Shown: positions 14,742-22,328 of the stretch, in pieces
Layout of the letters: each line of letters opens with the position of its first letter
Numbering within the stretch: position 1 is the stretch's first letter
Assembly (NCBI GenBank): GCA_937891805.1
Contig: CALATK010000123.1
Location: 1-24,459, forward strand
Reading direction: 5' to 3'
Source of the DNA: an uncultured Fibrobacter sp.
GTDB taxonomy: Bacteria; Fibrobacterota; Fibrobacteria; Fibrobacterales; Fibrobacteraceae
Length of the DNA stretch: 24,459 nt
Translations under genes and position numbers: made by a program
Notes under the pieces: generated by a model
Database searches by the model: none
What the model was told of the DNA's origin: nothing
The model's input: only the letters and a program-made list of their open reading frames with translations

Positions 14742-17700
14742 TTACCACAACAGCGCGAACACCATACCGGGGCGGAAGTACTTACCGGCGGTGTACTTGA
14801 GGGCCGTGCTGTGGAGCAGCATGAACAGCGCGCTCGCTTCAACCTTGTTGGCTTTCGCGATGCTGCCGAATGCCTTGGTGAAGGCGGGCAGGTTGCGGGG
14901 GAGCTTCGGGCTGATGCGGCTGTCGGCAAGGAGGGCGCCCTTCTTCAGGAGGCCTTTGTGCAGGGTGTCGGCGGCGGAGGCGCTAAGGCCGAATGCCTTC
15001 ACCAGAGCTTCCGGGTGCAGGCGGCAAGAACCGTTGAATCCTTCCGGTGCGGCGAACGGGATGCGGGCTTCTTCGTAGAGGTTGCGGATCATGGAATCGC
15101 CCATGTCGGCTGCCTGCTTTTCGAGTCCGTGGTGCATCATGGCGCACATGATGCTGTACTGGATGCCGATCCACACGTCGTGAGCTTGGAAGTTGAATTC
15201 GTCGAGCGGAGAGCCGTCCTTGCGCACAAGGTTTGCGGCACCGATGAGCGGGCTATTGGCCTTGTAGTTCGTGTTGAAAACGCGCAACAGGTTGGCCTTG
15301 GCCTTCTTCTCGTCGCTGATGGGCTTGAGACCCAGCAGACGGAGGTACGTGTCGGCGAGCATCGTGTCGGCGAATACGTCATCGCAGTCGTTGGCAATCT
15401 TTGCGTTCCAGCTGGCGGTGAATGCGTCCTTGCACTGGGCGGTGAGCCATGCCTTCTTGAGACCGCGGAGTTCGTTCTTCGAAAGTTCCACGTCGTTCGG
15501 GATTTCGCCGGAGTTGAGCCATTCATTGATGGTCTTGAGGGCGGCCTTCACGTTGTTTCCGTCAATCACGAGGGTGTCCTTGATGGCGTCGGCCAGCTGC
15601 GGGAGCTTGCTTGCCACGACGTCCTTCGCTTCCATCGGGGTCACGAAGAAGTGGTAGTAGCCTTCGGCTTCGTCCCACAATGCTTCATCGAATTCCTTAT
15701 TGGCGGCGTCGGCCTTGGCGTTCCAGGTGTCGGCCTGAACCTTGTCGCCGAGGATTTCGGCAATCTTGGCGGCGGCGCGGAGGCCTGCAATCCAGAGGCT
15801 ACCGCAGTACACGGAAATGCCGTGGCTGGAGAGGTTGTCGAACGTGTCGTCGGTACCGTGGGTGAGCGGGAAGTTTTCGCCCTCGTTCACCATTTTTTCA
15901 AGGTACTGCATGGCGGCGTAAACGGCTTCCTTGCAATCCTGCAAGTTCTGCTTGTCCTGCGTCTTCACGTAGTGACGGAGCACCATCAGCACGTACTTCG
16001 GAGCGAGATCCTTCCATTCCTTCACGTTGTGCCAGTCATAGGCATCGGGTTCGGCATCGAAGGGGCTTCCCAGGTCGTGAATCACGGCACCACGCACGGC
16101 GCGGGGGCCTTCCAGTTTCGGGTCGGGGAGGTCGGCGTAGGGGAGGTTCACATATTCGTGGTGGCGGCGACGGTTGTTGTTCACGGCGAGAATCGCGTCA
16201 CCGAAGCGCTTCATCACTACGCCGTCGAGGCGCGGCATCAGGGCCATCAGGCTGAAGCTTCCGTAGAAGTAAACGTCCAGGGAGTTGAAGAACGGATAGT
16301 CTGCGCATTCGCGAACCAAGAAACGGTCGTCCTTGTCCCACACGGTGGCTTCGGCGAGGAAGCTGAGGGTGTTGATGGCGAGACTCTTGAATTCGGCCTG
16401 CTTGGCGGCGGTCTTGTAGAGCTTGGCCACGGCCTTCTTCGGCACGAGTGCTTCGAATGCCTTGAGGCGAGCGTCAAAGTTCTTGTCGGCGGCGAGGGCT
16501 TCTTCGAGAATGGCGCCCACACGGCCATAAGCTTCGGGGAAGAACGCGGTGTACTTCTTGGCAGAGGTAAGCTTGTTCAGCTTGATTTCGGGGAAATCCA
16601 GCACCAGGTTGAACTGGAAGCTGACCTTCTGCTTCGGCTTCAAAACGGCAGTCACGGCGACGGCGCCTGCAATCGTTTCACGACCGCTGTAAACGTTCTT
16701 GACCCAAGAGCCTGCAACGCGACCGCTTTGGAGAGCGCCCTTCAGCACAGAGGCTGCATCGTCCTGGTAGAACATGGGCTTCACGGAAACGTTCAGGTTG
16801 TCCTTCTTGTTCCAGGCGACGGACACGCCCATGCAGCCGTTGAAGTCGCTTTCGGCGAGAGCTTTTTCGTTGTAAAATTCGATACCGCGCACAGAGCGGC
16901 CATCCTTGAGTTCCTTGTCGAACTGCACCCCCTTCGGGAAACGAGCGGACGGCACCAGCACAAAGCTAGAGTCCTGAACGCCCTGGCGGTCCTTCTTGGC
17001 CATGTAGCCCGTGATGCTGTCCTGAATCTGGACAATCGTCACTTCGCGGGTTTCCTTGGTGTTATTTTCGAGAGTGAACACGGTGGCGTTCACGGGGAGG
17101 CTGGAGAGGCGTTCGTCACCCGGCGTCACGTAGCTGGACTGGGTCTTGGTGATAGCGACACCCTTGCCTTCGTAAATAGTTTCGCTCACCGGATAGAGAG
17201 CGGTGTACTTCATCTTGGCGGCGTCATAACCCGGCTGGCCGAGGAATTCGGAGTCGTTTGCCCAGGCGGCGGTGAGGGCGCCTTCGCGGGCTGCCTTTTC
17301 ACCAATCATGCCATCGAAGAAATCAATGAGAACGGCGCGGTTGATGGCGGCGGTGTCCTTGCCTGCAGCGATCAAAGCCTGGGTGCGGTCGCTGAACTGG
17401 ATGTGCCAGCGTTCAAAGGCGGCCTTGTTCGTTGCCAAAAGAGTCTTGTCGGCAAGTACCTTGTTGAGCTTGGCTTCTGCCTTCTTCTGGTCCTTCATGT
17501 CGGCATCGCCGAAAACGCGCGCGCCGTTTGCATCGAGGAGCGGGAAGTTGTTGTTGTAGATGCCGAATGCGGCGAAGTTGCCAATTACAAGGGAAGCCTT
17601 TGCGTTTAAGACCGCTTCCTTGAAGAAGAAGTTGTTGAAGCGGAGGTCAGAGGGCTTTTCGGTGCGGACCTGCACGCCAGGCATCACGTTCATCACGGGA

Positions 17701-17885
17701 GTGGTGCCCGCAGGCGTTGCGGTGAATGTCGAGCCGATACCGCCGACAGCAATACCCGTGGTAGAAGGGGTTGTAGAAAGCGGGGTGTACCAGGGCTGGA
17801 TAAATTCCACGGCGAGGCCCGGGGTCATCAGCTTCTGGACGGAACCGGCCTGTTTTGCGCCGGCGAGGTAATCTTTGATGCTCAT
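14742..17885 (-). CDS. GH116 family beta-glucosidase / glucosylceramidase-like enzyme
   Basis: This 1047-residue protein resembles GBA2-type GH116 enzymes. The N-terminal beta-sandwich domain (about 30-370) contains GIAVGGIGSTF and LENNTKETREVTIVQ. The catalytic (alpha/alpha)6 domain (about 440-1047) has FLVRECADYPFFNSLDVYFY; by analogy with human GBA2 the nucleophile would be E526. The IHDLGSPF and EWKDLAPKYVLMVLRHY segments follow, then GTDDTFDNL...YCGSLW with the acid/base at D679 (or D680), and later HDVWIGIQYS. The family cleaves beta-glucosides and, in some members, xylosides or GlcNAc by a retaining mechanism. No signal peptide is seen, so it is probably cytosolic and acts on imported oligosaccharides or on lipids. 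Cellobiose phosphorylase (GH94) was considered and fits less well. No clear Shine-Dalgarno precedes the ATG. Confidence 0.85.
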   Translation of the reverse strand: MSIKDYLAGAKQAGSVQKLMTPGLAVEFIQPWYTPLSTTPSTTGIAVGGIGSTFTATPAGTTPVMNVMPGVQVRTEKPSDLRFNNFFFKEAVLNAKASLVIGNFAAFGIYNNNFPLLDANGARVFGDADMKDQKKAEAKLNKVLADKTLLATNKAAFERWHIQFSDRTQALIAAGKDTAAINRAVLIDFFDGMIGEKAAREGALTAAWANDSEFLGQPGYDAAKMKYTALYPVSETIYEGKGVAITKTQSSYVTPGDERLSSLPVNATVFTLENNTKETREVTIVQIQDSITGYMAKKDRQGVQDSSFVLVPSARFPKGVQFDKELKDGRSVRGIEFYNEKALAESDFNGCMGVSVAWNKKDNLNVSVKPMFYQDDAASVLKGALQSGRVAGSWVKNVYSGRETIAGAVAVTAVLKPKQKVSFQFNLVLDFPEIKLNKLTSAKKYTAFFPEAYGRVGAILEEALAADKNFDARLKAFEALVPKKAVAKLYKTAAKQAEFKSLAINTLSFLAEATVWDKDDRFLVRECADYPFFNSLDVYFYGSFSLMALMPRLDGVVMKRFGDAILAVNNNRRRHHEYVNLPYADLPDPKLEGPRAVRGAVIHDLGSPFDAEPDAYDWHNVKEWKDLAPKYVLMVLRHYVKTQDKQNLQDCKEAVYAAMQYLEKMVNEGENFPLTHGTDDTFDNLSSHGISVYCGSLWIAGLRAAAKIAEILGDKVQADTWNAKADAANKEFDEALWDEAEGYYHFFVTPMEAKDVVASKLPQLADAIKDTLVIDGNNVKAALKTINEWLNSGEIPNDVELSKNELRGLKKAWLTAQCKDAFTASWNAKIANDCDDVFADTMLADTYLRLLGLKPISDEKKAKANLLRVFNTNYKANSPLIGAANLVRKDGSPLDEFNFQAHDVWIGIQYSIMCAMMHHGLEKQAADMGDSMIRNLYEEARIPFAAPEGFNGSCRLHPEALVKAFGLSASAADTLHKGLLKKGALLADSRISPKLPRNLPAFTKAFGSIAKANKVEASALFMLLHSTALKYTAGKYFRPGMVFALLW

Positions 17886-17965
17886 ACTATATATATCCGT
17901 GATGAGGGTTTGTTATTACGAGATGAAAAAGTAAAAAATCTAGGGGGTGTCGAATAGAATAAACC

Positions 17966-17982
17966 TGTAAAAAGTGTTTACA
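17966..17982. promoter_or_regulatory. Inverted repeat upstream of GH116 gene
   Basis: TGTAAA-AAGTG-TTTACA is a perfect 6-bp inverted repeat with a 5-bp centre, 81 bp before the GH116 start. It could be a regulator site. The rest of the 17886-18003 gap is AT-rich with nothing else recognisable. Confidence 0.35.
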
Positions 17983-18003
17983 AGCGGAACAGCCTGATTC
18001 GCC

Positions 18004-18624
18004 TCACCCGCGGGTAAGGCTCCACTTCAGATAACCCGCCATCTGTAGCGGGTGGCAGAAGGTGCCGTCCGCCATTTTCTTTTGCAGTTCCTGGTCGGAA
18101 AGTTCCAGAGATTCGATTTCTTCGGTGCTGTCAAAGTGGGTGTTTCCGCCCTTGACCACACCGTCGATGAATACCACGTGAAATACGCCGCGATGCCTGT
18201 CCGGGTTCACCGGGAAAGTGCCGATATATAGTTCGGAGTTGGAATTTCGGATTTCGGAATTAGTCTTGGAAGGGCTATTTTCTTTTTTTATATCACTCCG
18301 AATTCCGAATTCTGAATTCCGAATTAACGTGTACCCGCATTCTTCCTGCAGTTCCCGGAGGGCGGCCTGCTCCGGCGTTTCGCCCTTGTCGATGATTCCT
18401 GCAGGGAACTCCAGGGCGATTTTTCCGGTGCCGTGGCGGTATTGTTCCGTCATGACCCACTTGCCCTGGGCGGTACGGGCAAGAATCAGCACCCAGTCTG
18501 GCTGCCAAAGCGTGTAAAAATCGTCAATGACCTTTCCGTTCGGCAGTTCGCAGGTCTCCTTGGCCACTTTCAGCCAAGGAGCGTCTACCAGGTATTCCGT
18601 CTTGAGCAGTTTCCAGGGATTCAT
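18004..18624 (-). CDS. Nudix hydrolase (ADP-ribose pyrophosphatase-like) with an in-frame repeat insert
   Basis: This 206-residue protein has a complete Nudix box at residues 76-98: G76-x5-E82-x7-R90-E91-L-x-E94-E95-x-G97-Y. It binds the metal ion and cleaves nucleoside diphosphates linked to another moiety. The GTFPVNPDRHRGVFHVVF segment after the box is typical of ADP-ribose pyrophosphatase-like members. Between them, about residues 100-132 are unusual: an N/S/E/R-rich stretch (NSEFGIR, NSEIRNSNSE) encoded by two inverted heptamer arrays (18232-18322). Related proteins have only a few residues there, so this is an in-frame insertion in a surface loop that keeps both flanks intact. It starts 13 nt after cstA on the same strand and is probably cotranscribed. 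Activity is likely but untested. Confidence 0.85.
   Translation of the reverse strand: MNPWKLLKTEYLVDAPWLKVAKETCELPNGKVIDDFYTLWQPDWVLILARTAQGKWVMTEQYRHGTGKIALEFPAGIIDKGETPEQAALRELQEECGYTLIRNSEFGIRSDIKKENSPSKTNSEIRNSNSELYIGTFPVNPDRHRGVFHVVFIDGVVKGGNTHFDSTEEIESLELSDQELQKKMADGTFCHPLQMAGYLKWSLTRG
18232..18322. repeat. Palindromic heptamer element inside the Nudix gene
   Basis: The left arm has four 7-bp units TTCGGAG, TTGGAAT, TTCGGAT and TTCGGAA (18232-18259). A 35-bp spacer follows. The right arm has four inverted units ACTCCGA, ATTCCGA, ATTCTGA and ATTCCGA (18295-18322). The same design, with a 3-bp spacer, occurs between genes at 22244-22302. Confidence 0.9.
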
Positions 18625-18637
18625 TTGGAAACGCCCT

Positions 18638-20200
18638 CTAGAATTTCACGTTTTCCGGACCCTTGATGGGGTGGCTCGCCTGGTACTTTTCTTCCTTGAC
18701 CGGGTCCCACACGTCGGGGTCGAAACCTTCCATCTGGGTGAGGGTCTTGCCCCTCGTGCACAGCAAAGCCCCAAGAATAACTGCGTTTTCAATGGCCAGC
18801 ACCAAGGCGGTCTTGTAGTCGAGGCCAAAACCCAGAGGAGCGCCCTTTAGGTTTTCGGGGCTGACCCACAAGATGTAATGGCAGGTGATAAAGGTCATGA
18901 ACATGCAGGGCACGAGGGCAATCCAGAAGTTCTTCTTCTTGCTCCGCAGGTAAACTACCGCCACGCACAGGCTGCACACCGCCATGAGCTGGTTGCTCCA
19001 GCTGAAGTAGTTCCACAGGATGTTGAAGCCTTCTTTGTCCATGTTGCTCCAGAAGATGATGATAGCACAAATGGCAAACATAGGAACGGTCAAAAGCAGA
19101 CGATTCTTGGCGGATTTCTGGTCGATACCCGTAAGTTCGGAGATGGTGAGGCGGAGGCTTCGGAGGCTGGTGTCACCACTGGTAATGGCAAGTATAATCA
19201 CGCCCACCACCACCAGTACAGAAATGGGGGCGAAGGGGATGACGGTAGAGACCAAGGTGCTGAGGACCTTCACGCCGGAGGCTCCGGTCAAGAGTTCGGG
19301 CATTTGGTGGTAGATGAACATGCCGCCTGCGGCCCAAATCATGCCGATGAGGCCTTCGATAATCATCATGCCGTAAAAAGTTTGACGTCCAAGCTTTTCG
19401 GTCATCTCGGTACGGGCTACGATGGGGCTTTGGGTGCTGTGGAAACCGCTGATGATGCCGCAGGCGATGGTCACGAACAGCATGGGAAGTATGGGCTGTC
19501 CCGCCGGATGCTGGTGGAAGTTGGACCCGAAGTCCGCAAGGTTGATTTCGTCAAGGATATTCAGGTGGGGTGCGATGCCGACCATGATTCCGAGAGAAGC
19601 GAGAATGAGCAAGCCGCCGAAGAGGGGGTAGATTCGCCCGATAATCTTGTCGATGGGGAAGAACGTGCTGGCAAAGTAGTAGGCGAAAATACAGCCCACC
19701 GCAATCCAGAACAGGCTTGGAGACACGGCGGAACCTGCAATGATGGGGGTGTTGATGAGGGCGGCAGGCGTGTTGGTGAACACGGCCCCCACAAGAATCA
19801 GGGCCACGGAGATGAGGGCCATCACCACCTTGGAAGGCCCCTTGCCCAGGAACTTGCGGGCGAGGGCGGGAACGTTGTAGCCGTTGTTGCGCATGCTAAT
19901 CATGCCGCTGAAGTAGTCGTGGACGGCTCCGCCAAGCACGTTTCCGATGGGGAGCAGAATGAACACGATGGCGCCGAACTTGATGCCGAGAATCACGCCG
20001 ATGACAGGGCCGATCCCTGCGATGTTCAGCAGCTGGATAAGCATGTTTTTCCAGTGGGGGAGCACCATGCGGTCCACGCCGTCGGGGTTTGCGAGGGCCG
20101 GAGTCTTGCGGTCGTCGGGGCCGAATACCCGCTCTACGAACTTTCCGTATGTAAAGTAGCCGCCAATCAAGATGGCAATGCCGATAAGGAATGTAATCAT
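18638..20200 (-). CDS. cstA: Carbon starvation protein A family peptide/pyruvate transporter
   Basis: This inner-membrane protein of 520 residues has roughly 13 membrane helices. CstA features are an N-terminal helix with GIAILIGGYFTYGKFVERVFG, the DGVDRMVLPHWKNMLIQLLNIAG segment, PIGNVLGGAVHDYFSGMISMR, and GFHSTQSPIVARTEMTEKLGRQTFYGMMIIEG. It is shorter than E. coli CstA (about 700 residues), as in many other phyla. E. coli homologues take up peptides and pyruvate; the substrate here is not known. AAGGTAGG lies 7 nt before the ATG, a good ribosome site. The Nudix gene follows after 13 nt. Palindromic repeats lie between this gene and its upstream neighbour. Confidence 0.92.
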   Translation of the reverse strand: MITFLIGIAILIGGYFTYGKFVERVFGPDDRKTPALANPDGVDRMVLPHWKNMLIQLLNIAGIGPVIGVILGIKFGAIVFILLPIGNVLGGAVHDYFSGMISMRNNGYNVPALARKFLGKGPSKVVMALISVALILVGAVFTNTPAALINTPIIAGSAVSPSLFWIAVGCIFAYYFASTFFPIDKIIGRIYPLFGGLLILASLGIMVGIAPHLNILDEINLADFGSNFHQHPAGQPILPMLFVTIACGIISGFHSTQSPIVARTEMTEKLGRQTFYGMMIIEGLIGMIWAAGGMFIYHQMPELLTGASGVKVLSTLVSTVIPFAPISVLVVVGVIILAITSGDTSLRSLRLTISELTGIDQKSAKNRLLLTVPMFAICAIIIFWSNMDKEGFNILWNYFSWSNQLMAVCSLCVAVVYLRSKKKNFWIALVPCMFMTFITCHYILWVSPENLKGAPLGFGLDYKTALVLAIENAVILGALLCTRGKTLTQMEGFDPDVWDPVKEEKYQASHPIKGPENVKF

Positions 20201-20249
20201 CTTTTGCCTACCTTTAGAATTCTGTTAAAACGTTACAAGAGTCCGCCTT

Positions 20250-20337
20250 GGATCCTTCACCCTGTCGCCATGCTCCATGGCTCAGGATGACACTGATATA
20301 CCAACGTCATTCTGAGCACAAAGTGCGAAGAATCCAG
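20250..20337. repeat. Two palindromic repeat elements
   Basis: GGATCCTTCACC...GGCTCAGGATGAC is at 20250-20291. An inverted partner runs 20306-20337, from GTCATTCTGAGCAC to GTGCGAAGAATCCAG, with GCAC/GTGC arms. They fill the gap between cstA and the envelope protein gene. Confidence 0.8.
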
Positions 20338-20345
20338 TACTGCAT

Positions 20346-21527
20346 TTACTCATCGTCAAATTCTTCAAATTCCTCGTCCGCAGCGGTGGTGTCACCTGCG
20401 GCATCTTCCTCTTCGGGTTCCTCTTCTACAACTTTCTTTTTCTTCTTGGACTTCTTCTTTTTTGAGGCCTTCGGAGTTTCCTCAGTATCTTCTTCGTCGT
20501 TGGAAACGCTACCGCCCCGCACGTAGCCCTTTTCCTTGGCGATTTCGTCGGGAGACTTGTCCTTGCCGACCTGCTGCTTGAAGTAGAGCACGTTGGTGGT
20601 AAAACTGGACTTGCCCGCGTAATCGTAGCCCAGCACCGGATGGAACGACGAACCGAACTGGAAGGCTACGGCCAGGCCGAACTTGAAACCGTCGTTTCCG
20701 TCTACGGTAATGTTCGGGTCGATAGACTGCCCGTTCCAGCCTTCGGCGTGGCTCACCAGGTGACCGCTGGAGGCCATGCTCCCGCTCTGGTAGCCGAGAG
20801 TCAGCATGACTTCTACCATTTCGAGGGGCTTGTATCCGATGACCAGGTCAAAGGTAAATGCAGAAATGTCCAGGTCAAGAGAGCCTTCGTAATCTTCGGG
20901 CTGGTAGCTGATGCCGCTGGAACTGTAACCCAGCACCAGGCTCACGTCCAAGCCCTGGGCGGGCTTGGGCAGCATGTACTGGAAAAGGTGGCCAAAGCTG
21001 TATTGCAGGCCGATACCGATGAGGTTGAATTTCTGGAGTTCGCTAACGGCGGGGAGCCACATGCCGCGAAGCACCAGTCTAGCATGGTAGAAACCTCCGG
21101 CCAGCTGCAGGTAGGGGTAGGTGAAAACGCCCAAGTTGTGGAGGGTCTCGTTACCGTAAACGGTGGGGTCGTAGTTCAGAGGATCGCCGTGGTCGCCAAA
21201 GATGGTAGGGACACTTGCACCGTTTTCCGAGAAAGTGCGGTCGTCGCTCCCGATGGGGATAATGGCGAAGGGGAGTCCCGCTTCGAAGGTCATGCTCTGG
21301 GGAACCGTAGCGCTCACGTACCAGTTGCTGTTCAGCACAGGGGCGAGGTTGGTGATGATGGGCTTCACATAGCCCGGACGGTTGAATATCCTAGCATCTC
21401 CACCAGGGCGATTTTCAAAAGCGGCGATGGACTCGTAGATGGAGGCGTAGCCCTTGTCGTCCATGGCGTGCGCCACAGCCGCCAAGCACAGTCCTGCAAC
21501 CAGAAATAGCTTGAAAGGCGTTTTCAT
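20346..21527 (-). CDS. Putative outer-membrane beta-barrel protein with charged C-terminal tail
   Basis: This 393-residue exported protein starts at the ATG at 21525-21527, which opens a clean signal peptide (MKTPFKLFLVAGLCLAAVAHA). An in-frame ATG at 21551 would add eight residues in front of it. The body has alternating polar/hydrophobic strands rich in G, Y and F (FNLIGIGLQYSFGHLF, FTFDLVIGYKPLEMVEVMLT), as in transmembrane beta-barrels; it may belong to DUF6588. The last ~50 residues are an odd tail: KKKK runs flanked by E/D-rich stretches ending FEEFDDE, which does not look like a barrel C-terminus. A TAAATTTG box ends 5 nt before the ATG and there is no Shine-Dalgarno, suggesting a leaderless message. 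Function unknown. Confidence 0.75.
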   Translation of the reverse strand: MKTPFKLFLVAGLCLAAVAHAMDDKGYASIYESIAAFENRPGGDARIFNRPGYVKPIITNLAPVLNSNWYVSATVPQSMTFEAGLPFAIIPIGSDDRTFSENGASVPTIFGDHGDPLNYDPTVYGNETLHNLGVFTYPYLQLAGGFYHARLVLRGMWLPAVSELQKFNLIGIGLQYSFGHLFQYMLPKPAQGLDVSLVLGYSSSGISYQPEDYEGSLDLDISAFTFDLVIGYKPLEMVEVMLTLGYQSGSMASSGHLVSHAEGWNGQSIDPNITVDGNDGFKFGLAVAFQFGSSFHPVLGYDYAGKSSFTTNVLYFKQQVGKDKSPDEIAKEKGYVRGGSVSNDEEDTEETPKASKKKKSKKKKKVVEEEPEEEDAAGDTTAADEEFEEFDDE

Positions 21528-21565
21528 GGGCCCAAATTTAGATAAATTCAAGCCCCCCGTTTAGC

Positions 21566-22228
21566 CTAGAACTGGAATTGCAGGGATATGGAGGCCGAAA
21601 TGAAGGTCTGCCACAGGAACGGGTCCAGTTCCTGGTTCTCGCTGTCGTCGGTATAGACGTTCTTGAACCAGTTCCGGTAAAACTTTACGGCCGGAATGAT
21701 GGCGATTTCGTTGGTGAAATAATACTGCACGTTTGCCATGAGGCCGATACCGGAACCCATGAATTCCGTGTCTCCCAGGTCTTCGCCGTGGAAAGCGCTG
21801 TTTTCGGTCTTGACGCTGGTGTACGAGAAACCGGCGCCCAGGCCCACCTGGAAATAGTCAGGCCAGAAAAAGTTGTAGTAGAACTCAAAGCCCAGCCGCC
21901 AGAAACGGGTGCTTTCTTCGGCGGAAATTTTCACCAGTTCCTCTTGCTGTTTCCAGTACTGGAACGCCACCGCCAGGGTGAATTCCCTGATGTTTACGCC
22001 CAGGAGGAGCTCCGGGTCGCCCATGAGAGCCATGTCGGGCGGGTAGGTCTTGAACTTGTTCCCGCTGGTGTCCTTGACGCTTACGGGACGTTCATTAAGG
22101 TCGCCGATGGTGGCGGTAACGCCCATGCCCGCCCGTACAAAGTAGGAACGGGGCCAGTAGTTCTCTTCGTAAGCGCTTGCCGCAGTAACGGCGACGGTCA
22201 GGATAAAAAACAGAAGAAACTTTTTCAT
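21566..22228 (-). CDS. Putative outer-membrane beta-barrel protein
   Basis: This 220-residue protein has a signal peptide (MKKFLLFFILTVAVTAASA). The mature part has alternating strands rich in aromatic residues and ends SISLQFQF, the terminal aromatic residue expected of outer-membrane barrels. Segments such as YFVRAGMGVTATIGD, FYYNFFWPDYFQVGLGAGFSY and VQYYFTNEIAIIPAVKFYRNW fit an eight- to ten-strand barrel of the OmpA/OmpW-like size class. No specific family is recognised. The next gene on this strand begins 38 nt after its stop, so the two envelope proteins may be a pair. A palindromic heptamer element lies 15 nt upstream of its ATG, leaving no ribosome site. Confidence 0.75.
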   Translation of the reverse strand: MKKFLLFFILTVAVTAASAYEENYWPRSYFVRAGMGVTATIGDLNERPVSVKDTSGNKFKTYPPDMALMGDPELLLGVNIREFTLAVAFQYWKQQEELVKISAEESTRFWRLGFEFYYNFFWPDYFQVGLGAGFSYTSVKTENSAFHGEDLGDTEFMGSGIGLMANVQYYFTNEIAIIPAVKFYRNWFKNVYTDDSENQELDPFLWQTFISASISLQFQF

Positions 22229-22243
22229 TGTAAATCACATTAA

Positions 22244-22302
22244 TTCGGAATTCGGATTTCGGAACTCGGAGGTAATTCAGAACTCTGAAATCTGAAATCC
22301 GA
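22244..22302. repeat. Palindromic heptamer element, intergenic
   Basis: Four units TTCGGAA, TTCGGAT, TTCGGAA and CTCGGAG (22244-22271) are followed by a 3-bp centre. Four inverted units then run 22275-22302: ATTCAGA, ACTCTGA, AATCTGA and AATCCGA. It matches the element inside the Nudix gene in unit, copy number and orientation. Confidence 0.9.
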
Positions 22303-22328
22303 ATTTGACCGACTGATCCGACCCCTTT

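Noticed and set aside
14736..17609. 957-codon open frame on the plus strand opposite the GH116 gene
   Set aside because: It is a shadow of the GH116 gene caused by high GC and codon bias: low-complexity H/V/G/E-rich text, no domain, and it overlaps the minus-strand gene, which has clear family motifs.
14742..17885. Cellobiose phosphorylase (GH94) as identity of the large glycosidase
   Set aside because: The order of segments (HDLGSPF, EWKDL, DDTFD, YCGSLW) fits GH116/GBA2 better.
18878..20290. 470-codon plus-strand frame opposite cstA
   Set aside because: Composition (H, D, G, E-rich) and full overlap with the well-supported cstA membrane protein mark it as a shadow.
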